64,000 nt of DNA from the NCBI RefSeq assembly GCF_030165005.1, contig NZ_JASNNW010000021.1, positions 1-64,000 on the forward strand, given 5' to 3'. This DNA is from Blastococcus capsensis (GTDB taxonomy: Bacteria; Actinomycetota; Actinomycetes; Mycobacteriales; Geodermatophilaceae). The notes under the pieces are model-generated. The model was not told the DNA's origin. It did no database searches and saw nothing but the letters and a program-made list of their open reading frames with translations. Below, in pieces: positions 51,213-58,155 of the stretch (position 1 is the stretch's first letter; the number at the start of each line of letters is the position of its first letter). Made by a program: the position numbers and the translations under genes.

Positions 51213-51270
51213 CGAGTGCGACGCACTCGTGGCCATCGCCCGCTCGATGGCCACGAGTTCGTCGCATTCG
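51213..51270. terminator. 26-bp hairpin between ftsX and smpB
   Basis: 51213-51238 (CGAGTGCGACGCACTCG...) and 51245-51270 pair at 24 of 26 positions around a six-base loop. The left arm contains a second small palindrome, CGAGTGCGACGCACTCG, so alternative folds are possible. It separates ftsEX from smpB, which has its own -10 box 20 bases on. Confidence 0.8.
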
Positions 51271-51289
51271 GCAAGATCGCCCCTCGACG

Positions 51290-51295
51290 TAGGGT
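51290..51295 (+). promoter_or_regulatory. -10 box of smpB (leaderless)
   Basis: TAGGGT ends six bases before ATG 51302. Confidence 0.5.
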
Positions 51296-51301
51296 GGACC
51301 C

Positions 51302-51778
51302 ATGCCGCGTGAGACCGGGCGCAAGCTCATCGCCCAGAACAAGAAGGCGCGGCACGACTACTCGATCCTCGACACCTACGAGGTGGGTCTCGTGCTCACC
51401 GGCACCGAGGTGAAGAGCCTGCGTGCCGGCCGTGCCTCCCTGGTGGACGGCTTCGCCTCCATCGACGACGGCGAGGTGTGGCTGCAGCACGTGCACATCC
51501 CCGAGTACGTGCAGGGCACCTGGACCAACCACACCCCGCGCCGCAAGCGGAAGGTGCTCATGCACCGCAGCGAGATCGACAAGCTGCTGGGCAAGACCAA
51601 GGAGGGCGGGCTCACGCTCGTCCCGCTCGACCTGTACTTCAAGGACGGCAAGGTCAAGGCCACCCTCGCCCTGGCCAAGGGCAAGAAGTCCTACGACAAG
51701 CGGCACGACCTTGCCGAGCGCGACTCGCGCCGGGAGATCCAGAAGGCCTTCGGGCGGTACGTGAAGGGACGTCGGTAG
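51302..51778 (+). CDS. smpB: SsrA-binding protein SmpB
   Basis: 158 residues from ATG 51302. [59 protein letters not shown] and the C-terminal [20 protein letters not shown] are the complete family pattern, including the basic tail that enters the mRNA channel. Needed for trans-translation. The tmRNA gene itself is not next to it. The stop codon is directly followed by the ATG of the next gene. Confidence 0.95.
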   Translation: MPRETGRKLIAQNKKARHDYSILDTYEVGLVLTGTEVKSLRAGRASLVDGFASIDDGEVWLQHVHIPEYVQGTWTNHTPRRKRKVLMHRSEIDKLLGKTKEGGLTLVPLDLYFKDGKVKATLALAKGKKSYDKRHDLAERDSRREIQKAFGRYVKGRR

Positions 51779-52702
51779 ATGCGCGGGATGGCCTACGACC
51801 GGTTCGGCGGCGACGACGTCCTCTCCCTGCGCGACGACCTGGCGGAACCGCCCGTCGGCCCCGATACGGTGCTGGTCCGGGTGCACGCCGCCGGGGTGAA
51901 CCCGGTCGACATGCTCATCCGCCAGGGCGGGCTGGCCGGCGCCTATCCCCACCACTTCCCGATCGTCCCGGGCTGGGACGTCGCCGGCGTCGTCGAGGCG
52001 GTCGGTCCCGCGGTCGTCGCCTTCGCGCCGGGTGACGAGGTGTTCGGCTACGTCCGCCGCGACGACGTCCAGTGGGGGACGGCGGCCGAGCTGGTGCCCG
52101 CCCCGCAGCGCTGCCTGGCGCACAAGCCGGGGTCGCTCTCCTTCGCCGAGGCCGGCGCGCTGCCGCTGGCCGGGCTCACCGCCTACCAGGCGCTCACCGA
52201 GGCGCTGCAGGTCGGCGAGGGCGACCGGGTGCTGGTGCACCGCGCCGCCGGTGGGGTCGGTTTCTTCGCCGTGCAGATCGCCGTCGCACTGGGCGCGACG
52301 GTCATCGGCACCGCCAGCCCGCGCAACCACGGTTTCCTCACCGACGCCGGGTGCGCCGAGGTCCTCGACTACTCCGCCGGCCCGATCAGCGGGCAGCTGG
52401 CCGAGCCGGTCGACGCCGTCCTGGATCTCGTCGGGGGCGACACCTTCGCCGACGCCCCGGAACAGGTGCGCGACCGGTCGCGGATCGCCTCCGTCGTCGA
52501 CCCGTCGGTGAACGAGATGGGCGGGCGCTACGTCTTCGTCCGCCCCGAGCACGCCGACCTCGAAGAGCTGGCCCGCATGGCCGACGCCGGCCAGCTGCGG
52601 GTGCCGATCGCCAAGGCGTTCCCGCTGGCGGAGCTGGTGGCGGCCCACCGGCTGGTCGCCGGCGGGCACGTGCGCGGCAAGGTCGTCGTCACGGTCCAGT
52701 GA
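51779..52702 (+). CDS. MDR-type NADPH:quinone oxidoreductase
   Basis: 307 residues from ATG 51779, no gap after smpB. MRGMAYDRFGGDDVLSLRDD, HAAGVNPVDMLIRQG and PIVPGWDVAGVVEAVGP are quinone-reductase marks; the Rossmann loop is HRAAGGVGFFAVQIAVALGA. No zinc ligands. It overlaps the amidohydrolase gene by four bases, and a VOC gene follows with a one-base overlap, so three enzymes form a tight unit behind smpB. Substrate unknown. Confidence 0.86.
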   Translation: MRGMAYDRFGGDDVLSLRDDLAEPPVGPDTVLVRVHAAGVNPVDMLIRQGGLAGAYPHHFPIVPGWDVAGVVEAVGPAVVAFAPGDEVFGYVRRDDVQWGTAAELVPAPQRCLAHKPGSLSFAEAGALPLAGLTAYQALTEALQVGEGDRVLVHRAAGGVGFFAVQIAVALGATVIGTASPRNHGFLTDAGCAEVLDYSAGPISGQLAEPVDAVLDLVGGDTFADAPEQVRDRSRIASVVDPSVNEMGGRYVFVRPEHADLEELARMADAGQLRVPIAKAFPLAELVAAHRLVAGGHVRGKVVVTVQ

Positions 52703-53592
52703 GCATCCACCCGCCGGCCGACGACGCCGACGTCCCGCGGTACTGGCGGGAGCTGGGCCTGCCCGGGCTGGTCGACGTGCACGTGCACTTCCTGCCCGAG
52801 CGGGTGCAGGCGAAGGTCTGGCAGTACTTCGAGGCAGCCGGGACCCACTACGGCGCGGACTGGCCGGTCACCTACCGGCTGCCGGAGGAGGAGCGGCTCG
52901 CCGTCCTCGACCGGCTCGGCGTCCGTGCGTTCCCGACGCTGCCGTACCCGCACAAGGCCGGGATGGCCGCGTGGCTGAACGAGTGGTCGCACGCGTTCGC
53001 GGCCGGCCGCCCGCACGTGCTCCGGTCGGCGACGTTCTTCCCGGAGCCGGGGGTGGCCGACTACGTCGCCGAGGCCCTCGGCGCCGGCGCCCGGGTGTTC
53101 AAGGTGCACGTGCAGGTGGGGGCGTTCGATCCGCGCGACGGCCTGCTGGACGACGTCTGGGCGCGCCTTGAGGAGACCGGCACCCCGGTGGTCATCCACT
53201 GCGGATCGGGGCCCCTGGCGGGCGAGCACACCGGACCGGAGCCGATGGAAGGACTGCTGGAGCGGTACCCGCGGCTCCAGCTCGTGATCGCGCACCTCGG
53301 CATGCCCGAGTACCGGGAGTTCCTCGACCTCGCCGAGCGGTACGAACGGGTGCACCTGGACACGACGATGTTCGCGACCGACTTCACCGAGCGGCTGATG
53401 CCCTTCGACCCGGCCGACCGGCCGCGGCTGGCGGCGCTGCGCGAGAAGATCGTCCTGGGCAGCGACTTCCCGTCGATCCCGTACCCCTACGCGCACCAGC
53501 TGCAGGCGCTGCACCGGCTGGACCTGGGGGAGGACTGGCTGCGTGCCGTCCTCTGGCACAACGGCGCCCGCCTGTTCGGGCTGGAGGCCTGA
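52699..53592 (+). CDS. Amidohydrolase, ACMSD-like
   Basis: 297 residues from GTG 52699 (GTGA overlap). TIM-barrel metal enzyme: HxH in LVDVHVHFLPERV (His28, His30), further ligands VVIHCGSGP and VIAHLGMPEY, and the catalytic Asp in VLGSDFPSIPYPY near the C-terminus. The pattern is that of the ACMSD/2-hydroxymuconate-type amidohydrolase_2 family, which decarboxylates or hydrolyses aromatic-ring cleavage products. It is followed immediately by a VOC protein gene. The exact reaction is unknown. Confidence 0.85.
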   Translation: MSIHPPADDADVPRYWRELGLPGLVDVHVHFLPERVQAKVWQYFEAAGTHYGADWPVTYRLPEEERLAVLDRLGVRAFPTLPYPHKAGMAAWLNEWSHAFAAGRPHVLRSATFFPEPGVADYVAEALGAGARVFKVHVQVGAFDPRDGLLDDVWARLEETGTPVVIHCGSGPLAGEHTGPEPMEGLLERYPRLQLVIAHLGMPEYREFLDLAERYERVHLDTTMFATDFTERLMPFDPADRPRLAALREKIVLGSDFPSIPYPYAHQLQALHRLDLGEDWLRAVLWHNGARLFGLEA

Positions 53593-53969
53593 TGCCCCGC
53601 TTCGCGCTCACCGGCACCGTGCTCGACACCCCCGATCCGCAGGGGCTGGCGCGCTTCTACCAGCGGCTGCTCGGCTGGCCGCTCGGCACCGACGACCCGG
53701 AGTGGGCGACGCTGCGGCCGCAGGACGGCAGCGCCGGCCTGTCGTTCCAGCGGGAGGAGCGTCACGTCCGCCCGGTGTGGCCGGCCGGTGACGGGGACCC
53801 GCGCATGCAGCTGCACCTGGACATCGAGGTGGACGACCTGGCCGCCGCGGTGCAGCTGGCGGTGGATGCCGGCGCCACGGTGGCCGACTTCCAGCCGCAG
53901 GACGACGTCCGGGTGTGCCTGGACCCGGCCGGTCACCCCTTCTGCCTGTACGTGCCCGAAACCCGGTAG
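53592..53969 (+). CDS. VOC-family (glyoxalase-like) protein
   Basis: 125 residues from ATG 53592, sharing one base with the amidohydrolase stop. ALTGTVLDTPDPQGLARFYQ then LLGWPLGTDDPEWATL is the glyoxalase_6 half-repeat; the second half has QLHLDIEVDDLAAAVQLAVD and ends DPAGHPFCLYVPE with the usual His and Glu metal candidates. Last gene of the three-enzyme unit. Confidence 0.85.
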   Translation: MPRFALTGTVLDTPDPQGLARFYQRLLGWPLGTDDPEWATLRPQDGSAGLSFQREERHVRPVWPAGDGDPRMQLHLDIEVDDLAAAVQLAVDAGATVADFQPQDDVRVCLDPAGHPFCLYVPETR

Positions 53970-53989
53970 CCCCTCCAGCGGGCGACCTC

Positions 53990-53995
53990 TAGCCT
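53990..53995 (+). promoter_or_regulatory. -10 box of the 54004 acetyltransferase gene (leaderless)
   Basis: TAGCCT ends eight bases before GTG 54004; the whole intergenic gap is only 34 bases. Confidence 0.45.
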
Positions 53996-54003
53996 CGCGT
54001 CTC

Positions 54004-55002
54004 GTGCCCGCTCTCCCCGCCGTCCCCGACGGCTTCGTGGCCCGGCCGCTGCGCACCGACGACATCCCGGCCGTGGCCGAGCTGCTGGTCGCCGCCGAGC
54101 CGCTCGACGACACCGGGGAGTTCCCGGACGCCGACGACGTCGCCGAGGAGTGGAGCAGCCGGGAGATCGACCCGGCCCGTGACGGGCTGGCGGTCCACGA
54201 CGCCGACGGCGCGCTGGCCGGCGTGGCGCACGTGTCCGCCCCGGCCACCTTCCGCGATGCCTTCCGCATCCACCTCGAGGGGCGGGTGCGTCCCGACCAG
54301 CGGGGCAGGGGCATCGGTGGGGCGTTGCTGGACTGGCAGCTCGAGCGCGGGGCGGAGGTCCACGCGGCGCGGCATCCGGAGGCCCCGGCCCGCCTGCTGG
54401 TCGGAATCATGGGCAGCCAGCCGTCCCTGGAACGGCTGGTCCGGGGGCGCGGCCTGTCCGCCGAGCGCTGGTACCGGACCATGGAGCGGCAGCTGAGCGA
54501 TCTGCCGGGACCTCGTCCGGTGCCGGGCGTGGAGTTCGTGCCGTTCAGCTGGGACCGCGACGACGAGGTGCGGCGCGCGCACAACGCCGCGTTCACGCAG
54601 CACCACGGCTCCAGCGAGCGCGATCCGGCGGCGTGGCGGGCGCTGTTCACCGGGCAGCGCGCCTTCCGGCCCGACCTCTCCGTCCTCGCCGTCGAGGCCG
54701 GCGTCGTGCAGGGCTACGTGCTGTCCTACGTCTTCGAGTCCGACACCGCGGCACGGGGCTACCGGGAGGTCGGTCTCGGGCAGATCGGGGTGCTGCCGGG
54801 CGCACGCGGTCGCGGGATCGCGGCGGCGACCATCCTCGACGCACTGCGCCGCGCGGCCGCGGACCACTGCCGGACCTCGGCTCTCGACGTCGACAGCGAC
54901 AACGTCACCGGTGCGATGCGGCTCTACGAGAGCCTCGGTTTCCAGACGGTGCGCACCCGGGTGTCGTGGTCGCTGTTCCGGCCACCCACGACCGCTGGCT
55001 AG
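54004..55002 (+). CDS. Tandem GNAT acetyltransferase (MshD-like architecture)
   Basis: 332 residues from GTG 54004. Two GNAT domains. The first (about 5-160) has VRPDQRGRGIGGALLDW as acetyl-CoA loop. The second (about 175-325) has LGQIGVLPGARGRGIAAATI and the ending ALDVDSDNVTGAMRLYESLG with the conserved Tyr. The layout is that of mycothiol synthase and of many uncharacterised actinobacterial paralogues; I see no reason to call it MshD itself. Acceptor unknown. Confidence 0.85.
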   Translation: MPALPAVPDGFVARPLRTDDIPAVAELLVAAEPLDDTGEFPDADDVAEEWSSREIDPARDGLAVHDADGALAGVAHVSAPATFRDAFRIHLEGRVRPDQRGRGIGGALLDWQLERGAEVHAARHPEAPARLLVGIMGSQPSLERLVRGRGLSAERWYRTMERQLSDLPGPRPVPGVEFVPFSWDRDDEVRRAHNAAFTQHHGSSERDPAAWRALFTGQRAFRPDLSVLAVEAGVVQGYVLSYVFESDTAARGYREVGLGQIGVLPGARGRGIAAATILDALRRAAADHCRTSALDVDSDNVTGAMRLYESLGFQTVRTRVSWSLFRPPTTAG

Positions 55003-55005
55003 GGT
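55000..55005 (+). promoter_or_regulatory. -10 box of the 55012 gene (leaderless)
   Basis: TAGGGT, overlapping the stop codon of the acetyltransferase gene, ends six bases before ATG 55012. Confidence 0.5.
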
Positions 55006-55011
55006 GCGCCC

Positions 55012-55890
55012 ATGGTCAGCGTCGATCAGCCCGAGCCCGCGTTCGATCCCGCCCTCGTCGGCCGCGCCCACCGCGCGATCGACCCGCTGCACTCGCAGCT
55101 GTACTTCGCGCCGGAGCAGGACCAGTACCTCGGCGCACTCGGGCTCCGGCCCGGGCGGATGGTGTACTTCGCCGGCCGCGCCGCTCCCATGGGTGCCGTG
55201 GGCGCGGGCGTGGTCACCGCGACGTTCTACAACTTCGCGCCCTCGCTCGTCGCGCACATGATCCCGCGGGCCTGGACGCTGGCCACGCCGGAGCAGGTGC
55301 TCAGCGCCCGCCTGGACGCGGCCCGCGCGTCGCTCACCCGGCTGCTGGGCGAGGAGGCGGCCGCCTCTTCCGAGGTCGCGGAGCTGGCCGGGCTGCTGCG
55401 CGAGGCCTGCGCCGGTCTCAGCGCGGAGGGCCGCCCGCTCTACGCCGGCCACGCCGACCTGCCGTGGCCGGAGGAGCCGCTGCTGGCCGTGTGGCACGGC
55501 GCCTCGCTGCTGCGCGAGCACCGGGGCGACGGGCACGTCGCCGTCCTGGTGCACGCCGGGCTCACCGGCATCGAGGCGCTGATCACCCACTGCGCCACCG
55601 GCCGCGGGTTCACCGTGGCCGCGGCCAAGGCGACCCGCGGCTGGAAGGACGAGGAGTGGGACGCAGCGTGTGCCGCGCTGGCCGACCGCGGGCTGCTCGA
55701 CGACGCCGGGCTCACCGAGGAGGGCGCCGAACTGCGCGCGCGGATCGAGATGCAGACCGACGCGCTGGCAGCCGACCCGTGGCTGTCCCTGGGCGCGGAG
55801 AAGACGGCGCGGGTCGTCGAGCTGGGCAAGGGGCTGTCCCGCCTGCTGACCGCCAACGGCGCGTTCGGCCAGGGCATCTTCGGTCGCTGA
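55012..55890 (+). CDS. SCO6745-family protein
   Basis: 292 residues from ATG 55012. The sequence, LHSQLYFAPEQDQYLGALGL then GRMVYFAGRAAPMGAVGAGV and TFYNFAPSLVAHMIPRAW, follows the actinobacterial SCO6745 group. The C-terminal part EEWDAACAALADRGLLDDAG then LTEEGAELRARIEMQTD resembles a winged helix with MarR-like wing. The function is unknown. It is seven bases from the next gene, so probably the same message. Confidence 0.8.
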   Translation: MVSVDQPEPAFDPALVGRAHRAIDPLHSQLYFAPEQDQYLGALGLRPGRMVYFAGRAAPMGAVGAGVVTATFYNFAPSLVAHMIPRAWTLATPEQVLSARLDAARASLTRLLGEEAAASSEVAELAGLLREACAGLSAEGRPLYAGHADLPWPEEPLLAVWHGASLLREHRGDGHVAVLVHAGLTGIEALITHCATGRGFTVAAAKATRGWKDEEWDAACAALADRGLLDDAGLTEEGAELRARIEMQTDALAADPWLSLGAEKTARVVELGKGLSRLLTANGAFGQGIFGR

Positions 55891-55897
55891 CCTCCTG

Positions 55898-56437
55898 ATG
55901 ACCGACAACGGCACCCCGCGTCTGCCGCTGGCCGCCGAGGACGGCGCCGTCGCCGACCTCATGCGCGCTCGGCGCGGCGGGCGGCTCAGCGCACTCGACC
56001 GGCTGCTGCTGCACAGCCCGCCCGTGGCCGAGGGGTGGAACGCGCTCCTCGGCGCGCTGCGCTCCTCGACGCTGCCCGGCGACCTGCGGGAGCTGGTCAT
56101 CCTGCGGGTGGCGGTCCTGAACGACGCCGACTTCGAGTGGGCGGCTCACGAGCCGATCGGCCGGCGTGCCGGTCTCACCGACGTCCAGCTCGAGCTGCTG
56201 CGCCGGCCGGACGCAGCCGGAGACGCCTGGTCCGCGATGCAGGCCGCCGTCCTCGCGTTCGCCGATGCCTCCACCCGGTCCGTGGCCGTTCCCGACGCCG
56301 TGTTCGCCGCGGTGCGCGAACACCTCGACGACCGGCAGGTCGTCGAGCTGACGGCCACCGTCGCGGGCTACGCCATGGTGTCGCGGTTCCTCGTCGCGCT
56401 CGAGATCCCGCCGCCCACCGGTGAGGTCGCCGGCTAG
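55898..56437 (+). CDS. Carboxymuconolactone decarboxylase-family protein
   Basis: 179 residues from ATG 55898. All-helical CMD/AhpD fold: LPGDLRELVILRVAVLNDAD then FEWAAHEPIGRRAGLT, with the conserved Glu and His. The CxxC of AhpD-type peroxidase adaptors is absent (VAVLNDADFEWAAH), so a thiol role is unlikely. Last gene before the long leader region of corA. Confidence 0.85.
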   Translation: MTDNGTPRLPLAAEDGAVADLMRARRGGRLSALDRLLLHSPPVAEGWNALLGALRSSTLPGDLRELVILRVAVLNDADFEWAAHEPIGRRAGLTDVQLELLRRPDAAGDAWSAMQAAVLAFADASTRSVAVPDAVFAAVREHLDDRQVVELTATVAGYAMVSRFLVALEIPPPTGEVAG

Positions 56438-56500
56438 AGGGCCACGCCCGGCAACGTGCGCCCTCAAGACGCCTTCAGAAACAGGGCGCCGACGGAACGA

Positions 56501-56548
56501 TGTGCGCGGACGGGCAGTTCTCAATCCAGAAACTGCCCGTCCGCGCAC
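56501..56548. terminator. Perfect 19-bp hairpin
   Basis: TGTGCGCGGACGGGCAGTT at 56501-56519 pairs fully with 56530-56548 around CTCAATCCAG. It follows the CMD gene by 64 bases and precedes the corA leader, so it probably closes the upstream operon. Confidence 0.75.
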
Positions 56549-56733
56549 ACTGTTCGGCTGCCGGAAGGCCGTTGCGGCCGTCGTCCCTGAATGGGCCGCT
56601 CAGGGACACCCCAAGGCCGCTGCCCGCGCCGCATCGGCAGGGGGAACGTTGGCGGCCGGGGTACTAGGTCCCCGCCCGGCCCTCACCCGTGTGGGCGGCG
56701 ACACGTCCGGGGCACGGCGGGGGGCGTGGGACC

Positions 56734-56832
56734 ATGGACGACGGCCGTGGCGCGAGGTGGCGGCCGGACCGGGAGGAGGACGCGGTGCGCAGCGAGCCTC
56801 CGAGTACCGATGCCGAGGTCCTCACGGCCTGA
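56734..56832 (+). CDS. Upstream reading frame in the corA leader, 32 residues (or 15)
   Basis: ATG 56734 to TGA 56830-56832, 32 residues, with GGGGGG-type purines upstream. An internal GTG at 56785 has an even better GGAGGAGG and would give 15 residues. Nearly all codons end in G or C, like real genes here. The peptide is strongly acidic with prolines between (RPDREEDAV, then SEPPSTDAEVLTA). It is followed within two bases by a large palindrome and, 125 bases on, by the corA start. A TACTAGGT box at 56662 could start the transcript. I propose a leader peptide; it may instead be a small gene tail. Confidence 0.5.
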   Translation: MDDGRGARWRPDREEDAVRSEPPSTDAEVLTA

Positions 56833-56833
56833 C

Positions 56834-56888
56834 GAAGGATCCCCTGCCTCCGCCGCTCACATGCTCGCGGCGGGACATCCAGGGGGCC
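56834..56888 (+). repeat. Dispersed palindromic element, copy 4
   Basis: GAAGGATCCCCTGCC and CCAGGGGGCC form the outer arms, CCGCCGC/GCGGCGG the perfect inner stem around TCACATGCTC. It starts two bases after the leader-frame stop. Confidence 0.7.
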
Positions 56889-56957
56889 GAGACCCGGCTC
56901 AGGCGTGCGAGGACCGCTCCGGTGTCCACCGCCGTCCCCTCGCCCCGGGAGCCCGTC

Positions 56958-58091
56958 ATGTCCGAGCGCCGTCTCGCGCCGTTGACCGCCCTCTCCGCCC
57001 TCACCCGCCGCCCGCGGGCGGAGCTGTTCCCGCCTGCCCGCCGCCCGGTCGAACCGGCACCCGAGCGGCCCTCCCCGCTCATCGACAATGCCGTCTACTC
57101 CGACGGCCGCCGGGTGGCGACCCCGGAATCGGCCGAGGAGAGCCGGCGGGAGCTGACCGAGGGCGAGGGCCGGCTGGCGTGGCTGGGGCTCTACCGGCCC
57201 GAGCCCGGCGACCTGGGATCGGTGGCGGAGCTGTTCGACCTGCCCGAGCTGGCGGTCGAGGACGCGATCAAGGCCCACCAGCGGCCGAAGTTCGAGCGCT
57301 ACGGCAGCACGCTGTTCGTCGTCCTCAAGGCCGCGCGGTACGTGGACGCGCGGGAGGAAGTCGAGTTCGGCGAGCTGCACCTGTTCCTCGGGCCGGATTT
57401 CGCGATCACCGTCCGACACAGCGAGTCGCCCGACCTCTCCCGGGTGCGCCGGCGGCTGGAGAGCGACCCGGCGCTGCTGGCCAAGGGCAGCGAGGCTGTG
57501 CTCTACGCGACGCTGGATGCGGTCGTCGACGGGTACCGGCCGGTGGTCGACGGGCTGGCCAACGACATCGACGAGATCGAGACCCAGGTCTTCGGTGGCG
57601 ACCCGGGGGTCTCCCGGCGCATCTACGAGCTCTCCCAGGAGGTGCTGGAGTTCCAGCGCGCCGCGCAGCCGCTGACCGGCATCCTCGCCGCCATCACCGC
57701 CGGCTTCGACAAGTACGGCGTGGATGAGGAGCTGCGCAGCTACCTGCGCGACGTGGCCGACCACGTGGTGCAGGTGAACGAGCGGGTGGAGGGGTTCCGG
57801 CTGCAGCTGCGCGACATCCTCACCGTGAACGCGACACTGGTCGCGCAGCGCCAGAACGAGGAGATCCGGGAGCTGACCGAGACGAGCATCGCCCAGGGCG
57901 AGGAGGTCAAGAAGATCTCCGCCTGGGCGGCCATCCTGTTCGCGCCCAGTCTGGTGGGCGGCGTCTACGGCATGAACTTCGACCACATGCCCGAGCTGGA
58001 CGAGTGGTGGGGCTACCCGTTCGCCCTGGTGCTGATGTTCGGGGTCAGCCTGACGCTGTACCTGGTCTTCAAGCGCCGCGACTGGATCTGA
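56958..58091 (+). CDS. corA: CorA-type magnesium/cobalt channel
   Basis: 377 residues from ATG 56958 with GGGAG six bases upstream; GTG 56922 with GAGGA is an almost equal alternative. A basic N-terminal region is followed by the CorA cytoplasmic funnel (LTEGEGRLAWLGLYRPEPGD and on), a long stalk helix (VNERVEGFRLQLRDILTVNA), and two C-terminal membrane helices. The first ends in the pore motif GMN at 338-340 (VYGMNFDHMPEL), and the second ends KRRDWI. All features of a working Mg2+ channel are present. The 520-base region before it holds a hairpin, a leader reading frame and a palindrome. Confidence 0.92.
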   Translation: MSERRLAPLTALSALTRRPRAELFPPARRPVEPAPERPSPLIDNAVYSDGRRVATPESAEESRRELTEGEGRLAWLGLYRPEPGDLGSVAELFDLPELAVEDAIKAHQRPKFERYGSTLFVVLKAARYVDAREEVEFGELHLFLGPDFAITVRHSESPDLSRVRRRLESDPALLAKGSEAVLYATLDAVVDGYRPVVDGLANDIDEIETQVFGGDPGVSRRIYELSQEVLEFQRAAQPLTGILAAITAGFDKYGVDEELRSYLRDVADHVVQVNERVEGFRLQLRDILTVNATLVAQRQNEEIRELTETSIAQGEEVKKISAWAAILFAPSLVGGVYGMNFDHMPELDEWWGYPFALVLMFGVSLTLYLVFKRRDWI

Positions 58092-58143
58092 CCGCGCCGG
58101 CGCCGGGGTCCGTGCGCTGCACGGTTCTGTCACCGGCGTCAGG

Positions 58144-58149
58144 TAGACA
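58144..58149 (+). promoter_or_regulatory. -10 box of recC (leaderless)
   Basis: TAGACA ends six bases before GTG 58156. Confidence 0.45.
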
Positions 58150-58155
58150 GACCGG

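Noticed and set aside
51779-51900. tmRNA gene (ssrA) behind smpB
   Set aside because: The stop of smpB is followed directly by a protein-coding gene; no tRNA-like ends or tag-peptide frame were seen.
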